Shown: positions 6,609 to 16,289, counted from the stretch's first letter. The stretch is DNA of 20,265 bases from an uncultured Burkholderiaceae bacterium (GCA_937871985.1 CALMPB010000389.1:1-20265); one strand, 5' to 3'. Notes: generated by a model not told the origin, from the sequence alone. A program made the numbers and translations.

Positions 6609-6941
6609 ATGGCTAAGAGAGTGCTGTTTTCGATCCAGCCGGCGCCGACGTTCACCGCGCCGGTGAAGATTCCACGCCCCGGCGAAGAACCCGCCGAAAT
6701 CACGGTCACCTTCAAGCACATGACCCGCGAGCAGATGAGCGACTTCATCGACCGCTCAAGCGGCGCCAAGAAGGGCGAGGACGTCGACCTGGTTATGGAG
6801 ATGGTCAGCGGCTGGTCCGGCGTGGATACGCCGTTTTCGGCCGAAGCCGTCGGCCTGCTGATCGAGAACTACCAGGGCGCCATTCCGGCGCTGCTGGGCG
6901 CGTTCATTTCCAGCCTGACCGAGGGCCGGCGAAAAAACTGA
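6609..6941 (+). CDS. Tail assembly chaperone, lambda gpG-like short product
   Basis: This 110-residue protein starts 12 bases after the tail tube stop with AAGGA just upstream. The N-terminus is beta-rich and the C-terminal half helical (MTREQMSDFIDRSSG, later AVGLLIENYQGAIPALLGAF). In lambda-like phages the abundant gpG binds the tape measure protein during tail assembly. The reading frame ends CGA AAA AAC TGA, so the canonical slippery heptamer lies exactly before the stop. A minority of ribosomes should slip to -1 and make a fusion of about 213 residues (6609-7249). Position before the tape measure gene supports the call strongly. Confidence 0.82.
   Translation: MAKRVLFSIQPAPTFTAPVKIPRPGEEPAEITVTFKHMTREQMSDFIDRSSGAKKGEDVDLVMEMVSGWSGVDTPFSAEAVGLLIENYQGAIPALLGAFISSLTEGRRKN
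6932..6938 (+). other. -1 programmed ribosomal frameshift slippery site A AAA AAC
   Basis: The heptamer is in the correct phase: the last A of CGA, then AAA, AAC, immediately followed by TGA. Slipping back one base continues into the frame starting CTG at 6938, which is open to the stop at 7247-7249. This is the classic X XXY YYZ signal used for the G/GT pair of tailed phages. GC-rich sequence follows, but I did not identify a specific downstream stem or pseudoknot by eye. Confidence 0.88.
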
Positions 6942-7249
6942 TTGCCGCGGCCCAAGCCCTCTACGAGCCCGAGCCAGACCCCAAGGCGTTGGCCGAGGTC
7001 GGGCTATGCCCTGAGGACTTCGAGGCCGCGGAGATTGCCCTGTGGCCCGACAACGTGGTGACGAAGGAGGTATTCGCGGCCATGGGGTCGCAATGGCGAA
7101 TCTCGGTTGGGGGGCCTACAGGCCTGGACTACGGCGTCCTGCCGGTGGTCTTGCGCATGGCAGGTGTCCCCCGCCGCGATTGGTCAGATGTGTTTGACGG
7201 GTTGCGGGTGATGGAATCCGCCGCCCTTGATGTTCTGCACACAAACTAG
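6938..7249 (+). CDS. Frameshift extension of the tail assembly chaperone, gpT-like (DUF1799-type)
   Basis: This is the T part of a G-T fusion, about 103 residues, read in the -1 frame. It has no well-placed start of its own at the junction; an internal ATG or GTG start further in would lose the N-terminal helix. [20 protein letters not shown] followed by [20 protein letters not shown] matches the DUF1799 pattern seen in phage tail proteins next to the tape measure. In lambda, the T domain recruits tube protein to the gpG-coated tape measure. A terminator hairpin starts at the last base of the stop codon. Confidence 0.82.
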   Translation: MIAAAQALYEPEPDPKALAEVGLCPEDFEAAEIALWPDNVVTKEVFAAMGSQWRISVGGPTGLDYGVLPVVLRMAGVPRRDWSDVFDGLRVMESAALDVLHTN

Positions 7250-7270
7250 CCCGCCTCGCGCGGGCATTTT
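7249..7270 (+). terminator. Intrinsic terminator before the tape measure gene
   Basis: GCCCGC (7249-7254) pairs with GCGGGC (7260-7265) around a 5-base loop, then ATTTTATT follows. The stem starts inside the stop codon of the chaperone fusion. It is moderately strong because the T tract is short and interrupted. Confidence 0.65.
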
Positions 7271-7281
7271 ATTGGTGTCCT

Positions 7282-10281
7282 ATGGCTGATCAGGTCGCAT
7301 CCCTTGTGCTGAAAGTGGACAGCACCAGCGCCAAAGGTGCGTCCACCGACCTGGACAAGCTTTCCCAGTCGGGCGACCGGGCCGAGGTGGCTGTCCAGGG
7401 TGTAGGGGCCGCAAGCAATGCCGCCAAGCCGGCCATTTCAGGCGTTGGCCAGGCCGCGGCGACCGCTGCGGCCGCGCAAGGGTCGCTCGCTGATGCGGCG
7501 CGCCGCGTGGCCGTGCAGCTGCAGACGAATCCCGGTGCATACTCGGCCGGGCTCACCACTGTGGCGCAGCAGGCGGCCATGGCTAAGGCGGCCTTGGACG
7601 CAGTGAACCGCGCATCGCTGCAGGTGCGTCCGTTCGGTGGTTCTTTCGCGGGTCCTCTGCAGCGTGAGCTTGGCCAGACGGCCAAGGCGGTTGATCAGGT
7701 GACCAAAGCCCAGGATGGCCTGGGAAAATCTTCTGCGGCTGTGGTGACCGCCACGGCCGCGGCAACCACCGCGACCAAGGCGCTGGGCAATTCGGCGGCG
7801 CAAACTGCGCATGCCATGCGCATGCTGCCCGCGCAGATCACGGATATCACCGTGGGCCTGACGACGGGCCAGTCGCCCTTCATGGTGTTGATGCAGCAGG
7901 GCGGTCAACTGAAGGATATGTTCGGCGGCATCGGGCCGGCCGTGCGCGCGCTGGGCGGCTACATCCTTGGTCTGATCGGCCCAATCAGCGTGATGGCGGC
8001 AGCCGTGGGCATTTTGACCGTGGCCTGGGTCAAGGGAGACGCGGAGGCCCGGAAGTTCAACGAGGCCATCGTGATGACCGGCAACTATGCCGGCGTCACG
8101 GCTGACTCGCTATCGGGGATGGCGCGCAGTATCAGCGGATCGGTGGGCACGACAGGCAAAGCCGCCGATACCCTGGCCAAGCTGGTGGAGACTGGGCGCC
8201 TGGCCGGCGACACGATCGAGGGACTGGGTCGGGCCGCGATCCTGATGGAACAGGCCACGGGCAAGAGCGTCGACGAGACGGTCAAGGAATACCAGCGGAT
8301 CGCGGAGGCGCCTGCCGAGGCGCTGGCCAAGCTCAATGAGCAGTACCACTTCCTCGACGTCGCGACGTACCAGCGCGTGGCCTCTCTCCAGGAAGAAGGG
8401 CGTCAGCAGGATGCCGCCCGCGTCGCCCTGGAGACCTATTCGAAGGCGATCGGCCAGCGGGCCGGGGACGTCAAGCAGAACCTGGGCACGCTGGAATCTG
8501 CCTGGAATTCCGTCAAGGGTGCGGCCAAAGGCGCCTGGGACGCCATGCTGGACATCGGTCGGCCGGCGGCCGCCGAAGATCTCATCGCGAAGATGGAAAA
8601 GGAGGTCCGGCAGCGGCGTGACGTGATCGACAACGCCATCAAGGCCGGCGCCTCAGTTTCTCCGGGCGAGAGGGCGTCGCTGACCGCCGCCGAAGGGCGT
8701 GTCGCGCTGGCGAAGCAGCAGCTGCAGACGCAGTTGGCGATCGCAAAGGCCCAGGCCCTGGATGCGCAGCGCAGCGCGGTGGGGATCGCGGCCCGTGCCG
8801 AACTGAACAAGCTGCTTGATCAGGGCGCGAGCAAGGAGGAAAAGCGGGCCAAGGCCCTGGCCGAGAACGAGGAACGCATCAGGCGCATCCGCGCCGGCGG
8901 CGGCGCCGTCACCGAAGAAGAGGTCAAGGCGTCCACCGCGGCGATCCTCAAGCAGTTCGAGGACAAGGCCAGCGGCGGTTCGCAGATCAGTTCCGCGACT
9001 CGACTGCTTCAGAGCCTGCGCGAGCAGGGCGCAGCGCTTCAGGCGCAGCTCGAATCGGAAGAGAAGCTGGGCAGCGTGCAAAAGCAGCGGGCCGAGTTCG
9101 AACAGAAGATCCTCGACCTGAAGGACAAGCAGGGCAAGCTGTCGGCCGACGAAAAGGACTTCCTGGCTAAAGAAGGCCTGCTGCGGGCGACCCTGCAGGA
9201 AAACGAAGCCCGCGAAAAGTCGATCAACCTCCGGCGCACGGAAATGCAGCTGGAAGCGATGCGCGCCGCGGCTGCTGCGACGCTGGCGACGGATAACCAG
9301 CGATATGAGGACGCGCTGGGCGCTTTCGCGTCCGACAACCGCACTCGCGAGATGCTGCAGGGGCAGCAGCAGATCTATCGCGACTATCAGCGCCAGATGC
9401 AGCAGGCGGCCCGGGATTTCACCCGCGATGGAGATCGGGAAAAGCTGGATGCCCAGACGGCCATCTTGCGCAAGAGTCTGAGCGACCGTCTGGAGGCACA
9501 GAGGGAGTACTACGCCAATCTGGAACAGCTGGAAGGGCGTTGGCAACTTGGAGCGCAGGGTGGGCTGGCTGATTACGCGGAAATGGCGCGGAACGTCGCG
9601 GGCAACACGCGCTCAGCGTTCTTCAATGCCTTCAAGGGGATGGAGGACGCGCTGGTGCAGTTCGTCACGACTGGCAAGGCCAGTTTCGGCAGCCTGGTGC
9701 AGAGCATCTTGGCGGATATTGCGCGGCTTGCCATTCAGCAGGGGGTGACGGGCCCGTTGTCGGGCTGGCTGGGCGGCGTGATGAAAGGGTTGGCTGCCGG
9801 TCTGGGTGGCGGCGCGCCGACTGCTGGCCAGCTCGCCGGAGCTACGCAAGGGGTTAACGCTGGGTTGCCGCTTGCCTTCGCCACCGGCGGCTACACCGGC
9901 GACAAGGACGAAGGGGAGGTCAGCGGGTTCGTGCACGGCAAGGAATATGTGCTGAATGCTGCGGCAACCCGGCGCATTGGCCGCGACAAGCTGGACCAGA
10001 TCAACTTCGGACGGATGTCGCTTGATACGGTGGCGCCGGCCCCCGTTATGGCCAGTGCCGGCGCTTCGGCTGCCGGCCTGCCGCCCAAGGTGATCGTGAA
10101 CAACATGGGCACGCCGCAGGACTACAGCGTCGAGCGCCTGACCCGCGACGAAGTCATTCTGCTCGCGCGCGATCAGGTCTATGAGCAGGGGCCGCAGATG
10201 ATGGCGGCCCAGCTCAACCGGCCCAACTCGCGAGGGTCGCGGGCGATGACCAACTCTTTTGATGTGGCGCGAAAGCGATGA
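7282..10281 (+). CDS. Tail tape measure protein (lambda gpH-like)
   Basis: This 999-residue protein sets tail length and is packed in the tail tube. The N-terminal region is Ala-rich and helical. Around residues 184-255 lies the lambda-type tape measure segment: [33 protein letters not shown] and then a hydrophobic stretch (about 223-251), possibly a membrane segment used at DNA ejection. Residues about 430-760 are charged coiled coil. About 767-831 ([20 protein letters not shown] and following) match the lambda gpH C-terminal domain, which is usually cleaved during tail maturation. The end is variable and glycine-rich. The start ATG at 7282 has only a weak ribosome site. The stop overlaps the next start in ATGA. 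Confidence 0.92.
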   Translation: MADQVASLVLKVDSTSAKGASTDLDKLSQSGDRAEVAVQGVGAASNAAKPAISGVGQAAATAAAAQGSLADAARRVAVQLQTNPGAYSAGLTTVAQQAAMAKAALDAVNRASLQVRPFGGSFAGPLQRELGQTAKAVDQVTKAQDGLGKSSAAVVTATAAATTATKALGNSAAQTAHAMRMLPAQITDITVGLTTGQSPFMVLMQQGGQLKDMFGGIGPAVRALGGYILGLIGPISVMAAAVGILTVAWVKGDAEARKFNEAIVMTGNYAGVTADSLSGMARSISGSVGTTGKAADTLAKLVETGRLAGDTIEGLGRAAILMEQATGKSVDETVKEYQRIAEAPAEALAKLNEQYHFLDVATYQRVASLQEEGRQQDAARVALETYSKAIGQRAGDVKQNLGTLESAWNSVKGAAKGAWDAMLDIGRPAAAEDLIAKMEKEVRQRRDVIDNAIKAGASVSPGERASLTAAEGRVALAKQQLQTQLAIAKAQALDAQRSAVGIAARAELNKLLDQGASKEEKRAKALAENEERIRRIRAGGGAVTEEEVKASTAAILKQFEDKASGGSQISSATRLLQSLREQGAALQAQLESEEKLGSVQKQRAEFEQKILDLKDKQGKLSADEKDFLAKEGLLRATLQENEAREKSINLRRTEMQLEAMRAAAAATLATDNQRYEDALGAFASDNRTREMLQGQQQIYRDYQRQMQQAARDFTRDGDREKLDAQTAILRKSLSDRLEAQREYYANLEQLEGRWQLGAQGGLADYAEMARNVAGNTRSAFFNAFKGMEDALVQFVTTGKASFGSLVQSILADIARLAIQQGVTGPLSGWLGGVMKGLAAGLGGGAPTAGQLAGATQGVNAGLPLAFATGGYTGDKDEGEVSGFVHGKEYVLNAAATRRIGRDKLDQINFGRMSLDTVAPAPVMASAGASAAGLPPKVIVNNMGTPQDYSVERLTRDEVILLARDQVYEQGPQMMAAQLNRPNSRGSRAMTNSFDVARKR

Positions 10282-10769
10282 CCTACCCCGTATTGCCGTT
10301 TCAACCAATCCAGGCCGGCTATGGCATTCAGCCGGGCGACGGCACGCAGCGCATTGCCTTAGACGGCGGCAGCGGCCGCTATCGCGCGGGCTTGCGCGGG
10401 ACGCCCCACATGGTGACGGCAACCTATGCCCTGTTTGGTGAAGAGTACGACGCCTTCATGGGCTTCATGCGCAACGTCGAGCGGGCTGGCGGCGAGCCTT
10501 TCGAGGCCGACCTAGTCATCGACGGTAGCCGCAAGCGCCGCTACGTCACGCACCTCATCCCCGGCAGCGCGCGGGCGTCAGTTTCCGGGAACATTTTTAC
10601 GGTGTCGGTCACCCTGGAGGTCGACCGCCTGCCCGACTACGACGATGCGGATCTGGATTACTGGGGATCGCTGGTCATGATGCTGGCCATCTACGGCAGC
10701 ATCCCAGCGGCGAAGGAAATACTGGACCTGCTGGCCAAGTTGGTGAACGAGGACTTGCCCCATGCTTGA
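10278..10769 (+). CDS. Minor tail protein, lambda gpM-position
   Basis: This 163-residue protein starts in an ATGA overlap with the tape measure stop. It is beta-rich, with [40 protein letters not shown] and later [13 protein letters not shown], like the distal-tail proteins that begin the tail tip cassette after the tape measure. Position corresponds to lambda M. Known gpM-type proteins form part of the tail tip ring around the tape measure end. I cannot assign a family name with certainty. It overlaps the next gene by 8 bases. Confidence 0.7.
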   Translation: MTYPVLPFQPIQAGYGIQPGDGTQRIALDGGSGRYRAGLRGTPHMVTATYALFGEEYDAFMGFMRNVERAGGEPFEADLVIDGSRKRRYVTHLIPGSARASVSGNIFTVSVTLEVDRLPDYDDADLDYWGSLVMMLAIYGSIPAAKEILDLLAKLVNEDLPHA

Positions 10770-11280
10770 TGACAACGATGCCCAGTACATCGACTTTTAT
10801 TTTGGTGCACCCCAGAGCACGGCTGAGCTGGAAACGCTGGAAATCAGCCAGCCGAGCTTTTCACAGGTGTGGCGGGTCCAGTCGCGCTACCAGGAGGGCT
10901 TCTGGGCGCGCTTGGAGTCGGGAGAGCTAGTTTTCTGGCAGTACGTGCCCATGCGCCTGCGGCGGCTGGGCGACCGGGGAAATTTGGATTTTGGGATATC
11001 GGTCACGCTTGGGGACCTGGGCGAGATCCTGCCCGACGAAATTGAGCGCGCGCGCCAGGCGGGAACACTGCGCACGATTCCGCCGACCGTGCGGTACCGG
11101 GCCTACCGTTCGGATGACCTGGAATCGCCTATGGTCGGGCCCGTCACGTTGCAGGCGCGCAAGATCGTCAGGAACCGCGACGGCGCGCAGTTCGACGGCA
11201 TGGCACCACAGGCGAACGTCACGAAGACCGGAATGCTATATCGCACGGACCTGTTCCCGATGCTGCTGGGGTACCTATGA
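10762..11280 (+). CDS. Minor tail protein, DUF1833-type (lambda gpL position)
   Basis: This 172-residue protein shows typical DUF1833 elements: IDFYFGAPQSTAELETLEIS near the N-terminus, WRVQSRYQEGFWARLESGE, and LGDLGEILPDEIERARQ around residues 80-97. The lambda-like order after the tape measure (M, L, K, I, J) puts it at the L position, a tip complex component. GAGGA lies about 9 bases before the ATG and the gene overlaps both neighbours. Unlike lambda gpL, no cysteine cluster for an iron-sulfur site is visible. Confidence 0.78.
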   Translation: MLDDNDAQYIDFYFGAPQSTAELETLEISQPSFSQVWRVQSRYQEGFWARLESGELVFWQYVPMRLRRLGDRGNLDFGISVTLGDLGEILPDEIERARQAGTLRTIPPTVRYRAYRSDDLESPMVGPVTLQARKIVRNRDGAQFDGMAPQANVTKTGMLYRTDLFPMLLGYL

Positions 11281-11621
11281 GCATCGACTTCCTGCTGTAC
11301 CGAGTCTACGACCGGAAGACATACAACTGCCTGCACTTCGCCGCCGAGGCCTGGGAATATTTGACGGGTGACCGCCGGCTGCACGAGGTCAAGGAAGAGG
11401 ATTTGGCCGCTGGTCGGCTGTCGGCCCTTTTCCGAGGCATGCGCAAGCTGCCAGGTCCCTCGGTGCTACCTTCCATCGCGCTCATGGAAACGCTCCAAGG
11501 TGAGGCCCATATCGCCGTGTGCGTGCGCGGGCGGTTGCTTCACATCAATGAATCGGGCGCTTCGTTCTTCCCGGTCGAGGCGCAGACGGCGCTGTATCGC
11601 AACATGAGGTTCTACGCATGA
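11277..11621 (+). CDS. NlpC/P60-like tail peptidase, short lambda gpK-like protein
   Basis: This 114-residue protein has an NlpC/P60-like arrangement: Cys18 in YNCLHFAAEAW (candidate nucleophile) and His78 in GEAHIAVCVRGRLLHI (candidate base), with a second His at 89. Such tail proteins are thought to cut peptidoglycan during DNA entry or to act in tail tip assembly. Lambda gpK is about twice as long, with an additional N-terminal JAB/MPN metalloprotease-like domain, which is absent here. It overlaps both neighbours in ATGA, in the K position just before the J-like gene. Confidence 0.75.
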   Translation: MSIDFLLYRVYDRKTYNCLHFAAEAWEYLTGDRRLHEVKEEDLAAGRLSALFRGMRKLPGPSVLPSIALMETLQGEAHIAVCVRGRLLHINESGASFFPVEAQTALYRNMRFYA

Positions 11622-14509
11622 CGATAGTTCACCTATACCGGGCACCGGACGGGAAGCGCGAGACGTATCAGGTGGCAGACCTGCATGCCTTCCTGAAGGC
11701 GGAGCTGGGGCCGCGCTTGCCGGCTGGCTGCCGTATCACCGACAAGGCCACCGGGCGTTCGGTGCGGCCCGAGAAGCCGACGGATATCACCGATCTGCGG
11801 GCGCTTCCTGGACCGTTCGTGGTGGAAGCGTATCCGCTGGGTCCTCAGTTCCTGCCCGCCCTCGCCGTAGCGCTGGTGACGACCGCCGCGTCCATGATCT
11901 TGACGTCGATCCTGGCGCAGGATCCTCCGAATCAGACGGCGCGCAACGTCCAGAAGGAATCGCCGAATAACGGTCTATCGGAGCGCACGAACCAGGTCCG
12001 CGTCAATGGCCGGGTGCCCGACATCTACGGCCAGGTCCGATCTACCCCGGATCTGCTTGCGCAGCCCTATCTGGTGTTCGAGAACCATGTGGAAAAGGAA
12101 GTCGCGTTCATGTGCATCGGGCGGGGTGCGCACCAGGTGCACGACGTGCGCGACGACACCACCCTGATCGCTGAAATCCCTGGGGCATCGGTGGAGGTTT
12201 ACGCGCCGTTCACGTCGCCGAACAGCGGTCACGCGCCGCAGCTGCGGATCGGCGACGCGATCAACCTGTCGGTCACGACAGCCAAGCGCGCGAACAGCGT
12301 GAACGGCCAGACCCTACAGCCGCAGGATTATGGCAGCGTTATCCGGCGCGGCATGGTGTTCCGGTCGCCGAACGAGATTGTGTCGCAGGACGCATATCTA
12401 GACTTTTCCGAGCTGTTCATCCCTGGGGACGTGATCGCGGTGCAGGACGCTGCGCAGACGCAGGGAACGTTCTCCTACGCGCCTGCGGATGGCGCTGAAT
12501 TCCGCGTCGAGGGCTCGCTAACACCTACCTGGGGCGAACTGGACTTCGCGGGAGATCACCGCGCCGACTGGGCCGCTGGCCAGATCCTGACCCTGTCTAA
12601 CGGCGTGGTGACGTGGACCGGCAATTCAGGCGGCGGCGCCGATCTGCCTTACGGGGCCAGCAGCAATGTCGCGGGCATCTACGACGTGCTGTCGGTCGCG
12701 TTCAACAGCTTTGACGATGTCACGACTATCCGGCTCGATATCACGCAGAATTTCTCGGCTTGGCGGGCCTTCCGCGACGCGCCGACGGCGGTGACTGGCT
12801 CGCCCGTGCTGACGCGACCTTCCGGGGTTGTTCAGTTCGACCTTTCCGGACAGTACACGGTCACCACGGTCACCAGTTCGCTGCTCACGCTCAATAACCC
12901 GGCGGGCGTGAACCCGGCCTGGACGGTGATGCAGACCGAGTATGGTGGCCAGTCCGTCGTCATGAACCCGACGATCAGCACGACAGGGGAGCGCTGGGTT
13001 GGGTGGTTCAGCGTGGAAAGTGTGCGTCCGATCACACGCATCATTTCCAATGTCATCGCATTGAACGGCCTGTACAAGGACAACGGACGGCAGCAGTACC
13101 GTCGGGACGTGGTCTATCGCATCGAGGCCCAGCGCGTCGATGCCGGCGGTGCGCCGTATGGCGATGTGCTGGCGTTCGAACGGACCATTCTGGGGTCTGC
13201 GGTGACGCGATCGGTGCGCGCCGACACCTTGGACGCGCAGCTGACCGGCCCGGCCAGTACCCGGTGGCGATTCCGAGCCAGGCGCTTGACGAATTCCGAC
13301 ACCGCCTTCGAAGGGTCGGTGGTCGACGAGATTAAGTGGCGGGACCTGTACGCCTGCTCGTCGGTCGAGCAGACGCACTTCGGCGATGTGACGACGGTTC
13401 AATCTGTGACCCTGGCCACGGATGGCGCGCTGGCCGTCAAAGAGCGCAAGCTGAACCTGCTGGTCACGCGCAGGCTGCCGCAGCGGATTTCCGGGTCAAC
13501 CTTCACGACCGAGCTGTACCCGACCACCAACGTGGCGGACATCATATCGGCGGTGTGCCTGGATCCGCTCATCGGCAACAGGCCGCCCTCCGAGGTCGAC
13601 TTCGACAATATCTACGCCATGGCGCAGGAGATCCGCGACTATTTCGGGGTGGATGTCGCGCGCTTCGACTACACCATCGACAGTGACAACCTCAGCTTCG
13701 AGGAAACGCTATCGATGATCGCCGAGGCGGTGTTCTGCAGGGCCTATCGCCGCGGCAGCGTCATCCGGCTGTTTTTCGAACGGGCGACGGAGGACGCGAC
13801 GGTCTTGTTCAACCACCGCAACAAGCTGCCGGGGTCGGAACAACGCGCCGAAGGAAGCGACGACGAGTACGACGGCGTCGAGTTTCAATGGATCGACCCG
13901 GAGAACGACGCGCCAGTGACGATCTACCTTCCAGAGGACAGGTCGGCGGTGAACCCGCTGCGCGTAGAATCGGTGGGCGTGCGAATGGAAGAGCAAGCCA
14001 CCATCCATGCATACCGGCGCTGGAACAAGATCCGCTATCACGATGAATCCACGGAATTTGATGGATTGCCGGAGGCGAACTTGCTGCGCGTCAGTGAGCG
14101 GATCCTATGCGCTGACAACACGCTGGCGCGGAGCCAGGACGGCGACATCGTGGACGTCGATGATGAAAACGGGCGTTTGGTGACATTGTCCCAGCCGTTC
14201 GAATGGGGCGTCGGCCCTTACGTGATCTTCCTGCAGAACAGCGATGGCTTGGTCGAAAGCATGGGCGTAAGCCCTGGTGGCGGCGCGCGGTTGGCGCTGC
14301 TGAGTCGAGCCCCGCGCACGCCGGTCATCTGCCGCGGAGAGGGCTACAACCCGACGGGCTACATCATCACCGAAGCCAGCGACACGCGAGCGGCCAAGCC
14401 TTTCATATTGACCGAGAAGGGCGCGCCCAATGAAGACGGCACCATTCCGCTGAGGGCGATCAACTACGACGCCCGGTACTACCAGAACGACCTGGATTTT
14501 CATGCCTGA
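11618..14509 (+). CDS. Central tail tip / host specificity protein (lambda gpJ or TipJ-like)
   Basis: This 963-residue protein occupies the J position. Residues about 1-75 look like the small domain that precedes the membrane segment in lambda gpI, and about 77-100 form a hydrophobic stretch (FLPALAVALVTTAASMILTS). The J-like body then begins with NQTARNVQKESPNNGLSERT and VRVNGRVPDIYGQVRSTPDL, the classic start of TipJ proteins. Fibronectin-like beta regions and a fold typical of tail hub proteins follow. No separate gpI gene exists between K and J, so an I-J fusion is likely. The protein would form the trimeric tip that contacts the cell and start the tail spike. A terminator follows about 20 bases after the stop. 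Confidence 0.88.
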   Translation: MTIVHLYRAPDGKRETYQVADLHAFLKAELGPRLPAGCRITDKATGRSVRPEKPTDITDLRALPGPFVVEAYPLGPQFLPALAVALVTTAASMILTSILAQDPPNQTARNVQKESPNNGLSERTNQVRVNGRVPDIYGQVRSTPDLLAQPYLVFENHVEKEVAFMCIGRGAHQVHDVRDDTTLIAEIPGASVEVYAPFTSPNSGHAPQLRIGDAINLSVTTAKRANSVNGQTLQPQDYGSVIRRGMVFRSPNEIVSQDAYLDFSELFIPGDVIAVQDAAQTQGTFSYAPADGAEFRVEGSLTPTWGELDFAGDHRADWAAGQILTLSNGVVTWTGNSGGGADLPYGASSNVAGIYDVLSVAFNSFDDVTTIRLDITQNFSAWRAFRDAPTAVTGSPVLTRPSGVVQFDLSGQYTVTTVTSSLLTLNNPAGVNPAWTVMQTEYGGQSVVMNPTISTTGERWVGWFSVESVRPITRIISNVIALNGLYKDNGRQQYRRDVVYRIEAQRVDAGGAPYGDVLAFERTILGSAVTRSVRADTLDAQLTGPASTRWRFRARRLTNSDTAFEGSVVDEIKWRDLYACSSVEQTHFGDVTTVQSVTLATDGALAVKERKLNLLVTRRLPQRISGSTFTTELYPTTNVADIISAVCLDPLIGNRPPSEVDFDNIYAMAQEIRDYFGVDVARFDYTIDSDNLSFEETLSMIAEAVFCRAYRRGSVIRLFFERATEDATVLFNHRNKLPGSEQRAEGSDDEYDGVEFQWIDPENDAPVTIYLPEDRSAVNPLRVESVGVRMEEQATIHAYRRWNKIRYHDESTEFDGLPEANLLRVSERILCADNTLARSQDGDIVDVDDENGRLVTLSQPFEWGVGPYVIFLQNSDGLVESMGVSPGGGARLALLSRAPRTPVICRGEGYNPTGYIITEASDTRAAKPFILTEKGAPNEDGTIPLRAINYDARYYQNDLDFHA

Positions 14510-14532
14510 ACGCAGGTTCATCAACACCACCC

Positions 14533-14558
14533 AGCCCCGCCATTGAGCGGGGCTTTTG
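14533..14558 (+). terminator. Intrinsic terminator after the tail tip gene
   Basis: AGCCCCGC (14533-14540) pairs perfectly with GCGGGGCT (14547-14554) around a 6-base loop, followed by a short T run. It separates the tail tip cassette from the receptor-binding genes. Confidence 0.75.
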
Positions 14559-14573
14559 CATTGCGAGGGCAAT

Positions 14574-16289
14574 ATGGCAACAGTGAGATACCTTACTCCC
14601 CAACAGCTGCGGACTGGGTCGGCCGACGCTAAGACGCTGGACAAATTCGCGACCGATCCGGCTGGCGTGCCGAACATCAACCGCGTCGGCAATAACGTCG
14701 AGAACATGATGACGCTGCGCCAGCGCATGCTGGATGCGGCGGCCGACGTGGCGAACCGAAAGACCTATGTGACCGTTGCGGCGATGATGGCCGACACGTC
14801 GCAGCCCATCGACACGCCGGCGCGCGTGGAGACGGGAGAAGGGGCCGGCGACTACATCATGACGGCTTCCGGTTGGGTATGGTCGGATGTGCAGCCAGCG
14901 AGTTCTGCGCGGCTTGATACTGCAATCGTCCGTATGGACGGTTCAACCGTACCCGCGACTGTCCTCGCCCAGATGGTCCCGCTGTATGTCGATCAGAGCG
15001 GCAATGTCCCTCTTTGGACGGAAAACGGGCGTGTGGTTGGCGTTGGCGTCTTGCGCACGGAGTCTGCCAATGTTCGCCAAACGGTTGTGCCCTTGTTCGT
15101 CGACGAAGCGCGTAATGTACCAGTCTGGCTGGAGCGTGGATTGCTGGCGGCGTATGGCCTGGCCCCTTCACTGGTCAGCCGGATATCTCAATCCTTGGGC
15201 AACCAGTTCGCCCCTCGAGACGCTCCGATCCAGGCGAAAGCGCCCCGCAGTACCGACGGCCGTTCGCTATTCGAGAGCCGGGCGGCACTGGCGAAAGCGC
15301 GCCGGTCGACGCCGGGAGTGTGCCGGATCCTGTTGGTCGGGGATTCCTGGGCGCAGTTGAGCGAAATTGCCCAGGCGTCGATCGATAGGCTGTATGAGGC
15401 TTTCGGTTATTCCGCGACGGGATGGGTTCCCAGCTATCCACAGTATCCCCTGGACGGGGTGGCAGTGGCGCGCGCGGGGACTTGGACCCTCTACGACGCA
15501 TCTGGCGCAACGACGCCGCCGCCCTATGGGATCGGAATCGATGGCCATGGCTTTTACACGTCGGGCGTCAACGGCTCCTACAAGGTTTCGAACTGCGTTT
15601 GTACCGAGTTCCGGTACTTCTACTGGGACGCAGACGGCGCCTTTCGCTATCGGATGGACGGCGGCGAGTGGACGACGGTGACCGGTGGCGGCTCGAACAC
15701 GCTGAAGACCATCGAGTTTACTGGCCTGACCGACGAGGCGCATGTCTTCGAAATGGACAACTCCGTCAACACTGGCGGCGGTGTCGTGACGCTGCTTGGC
15801 GCGTATGCCACGCGCAACGCTGTTCCCGGCGTGGAATTCAGCAAATGCGGCAACGGCGGGCAGACGGGCGCGCGGATGCTGAACGTCGCAGGGCACATCG
15901 CCCCGTATGCTGAGGTAATGAAGCCCAACGTCGTCGTCATGATCCTGGGGACGAACGACTACCGACAGACTTTCAGCACGGTGGCCGCGTATCGGCAGGC
16001 GTTGCAAATGTGGATCGACGAGGTGCGTTCGGTCCGGCCTGGCTGCGGGTTCATCTTCTTCGTGCCGCCGCAGTCGGATGCGCCGACGATCGTCCCCCTC
16101 GCGGAATACCGGGATGCTGCCCACCAGGTGGCGATGGAGAACAACGCCGAGTTCTTGAACGGTCTTGATGACTGGGGTTCGTTCGCAGAGACGAGTGCGC
16201 TTGGCCTTTGGTCCGACTCGCTGCATGTCAATGCTGACGGTGCCGAGATCATCGCCCAGGCTCTGACCCAGCGTTTCTTCACTTTCTAA
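14574..16289 (+). CDS. Tail fibre/spike with C-terminal SGNH (GDSL-type) esterase domain
   Basis: This 571-residue receptor-binding protein candidate starts at the ATG at 14574, preceded by GAGGG; an upstream in-frame TTG lies in the terminator tail and is rejected. The N-terminal 110 residues are a probable virion attachment region. Residues about 134-195 hold an imperfect repeat (VPLYVDQSGNVPLWTENG and VPLFVDEARNVPVWLERG). The C-terminal half has all SGNH blocks: GDSW with Ser258, a block II glycine in GNGGQTG about 426-432, GTND with Asn461, and DSLH with Asp548 and His551. A beta-rich insert (about 320-410) between blocks I and II may bind carbohydrate. Such enzymes remove acetyl groups from surface polysaccharides; the exact substrate is unknown. 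Located right after the J-like gene. Confidence 0.88.
   Translation: MATVRYLTPQQLRTGSADAKTLDKFATDPAGVPNINRVGNNVENMMTLRQRMLDAAADVANRKTYVTVAAMMADTSQPIDTPARVETGEGAGDYIMTASGWVWSDVQPASSARLDTAIVRMDGSTVPATVLAQMVPLYVDQSGNVPLWTENGRVVGVGVLRTESANVRQTVVPLFVDEARNVPVWLERGLLAAYGLAPSLVSRISQSLGNQFAPRDAPIQAKAPRSTDGRSLFESRAALAKARRSTPGVCRILLVGDSWAQLSEIAQASIDRLYEAFGYSATGWVPSYPQYPLDGVAVARAGTWTLYDASGATTPPPYGIGIDGHGFYTSGVNGSYKVSNCVCTEFRYFYWDADGAFRYRMDGGEWTTVTGGGSNTLKTIEFTGLTDEAHVFEMDNSVNTGGGVVTLLGAYATRNAVPGVEFSKCGNGGQTGARMLNVAGHIAPYAEVMKPNVVVMILGTNDYRQTFSTVAAYRQALQMWIDEVRSVRPGCGFIFFVPPQSDAPTIVPLAEYRDAAHQVAMENNAEFLNGLDDWGSFAETSALGLWSDSLHVNADGAEIIAQALTQRFFTF

Noticed and set aside
15267..16226. 319-codon reverse open frame across the SGNH spike gene
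   Set aside because: The forward frame has a complete catalytic triad; the reverse product is Arg/His-rich and shadow-like.
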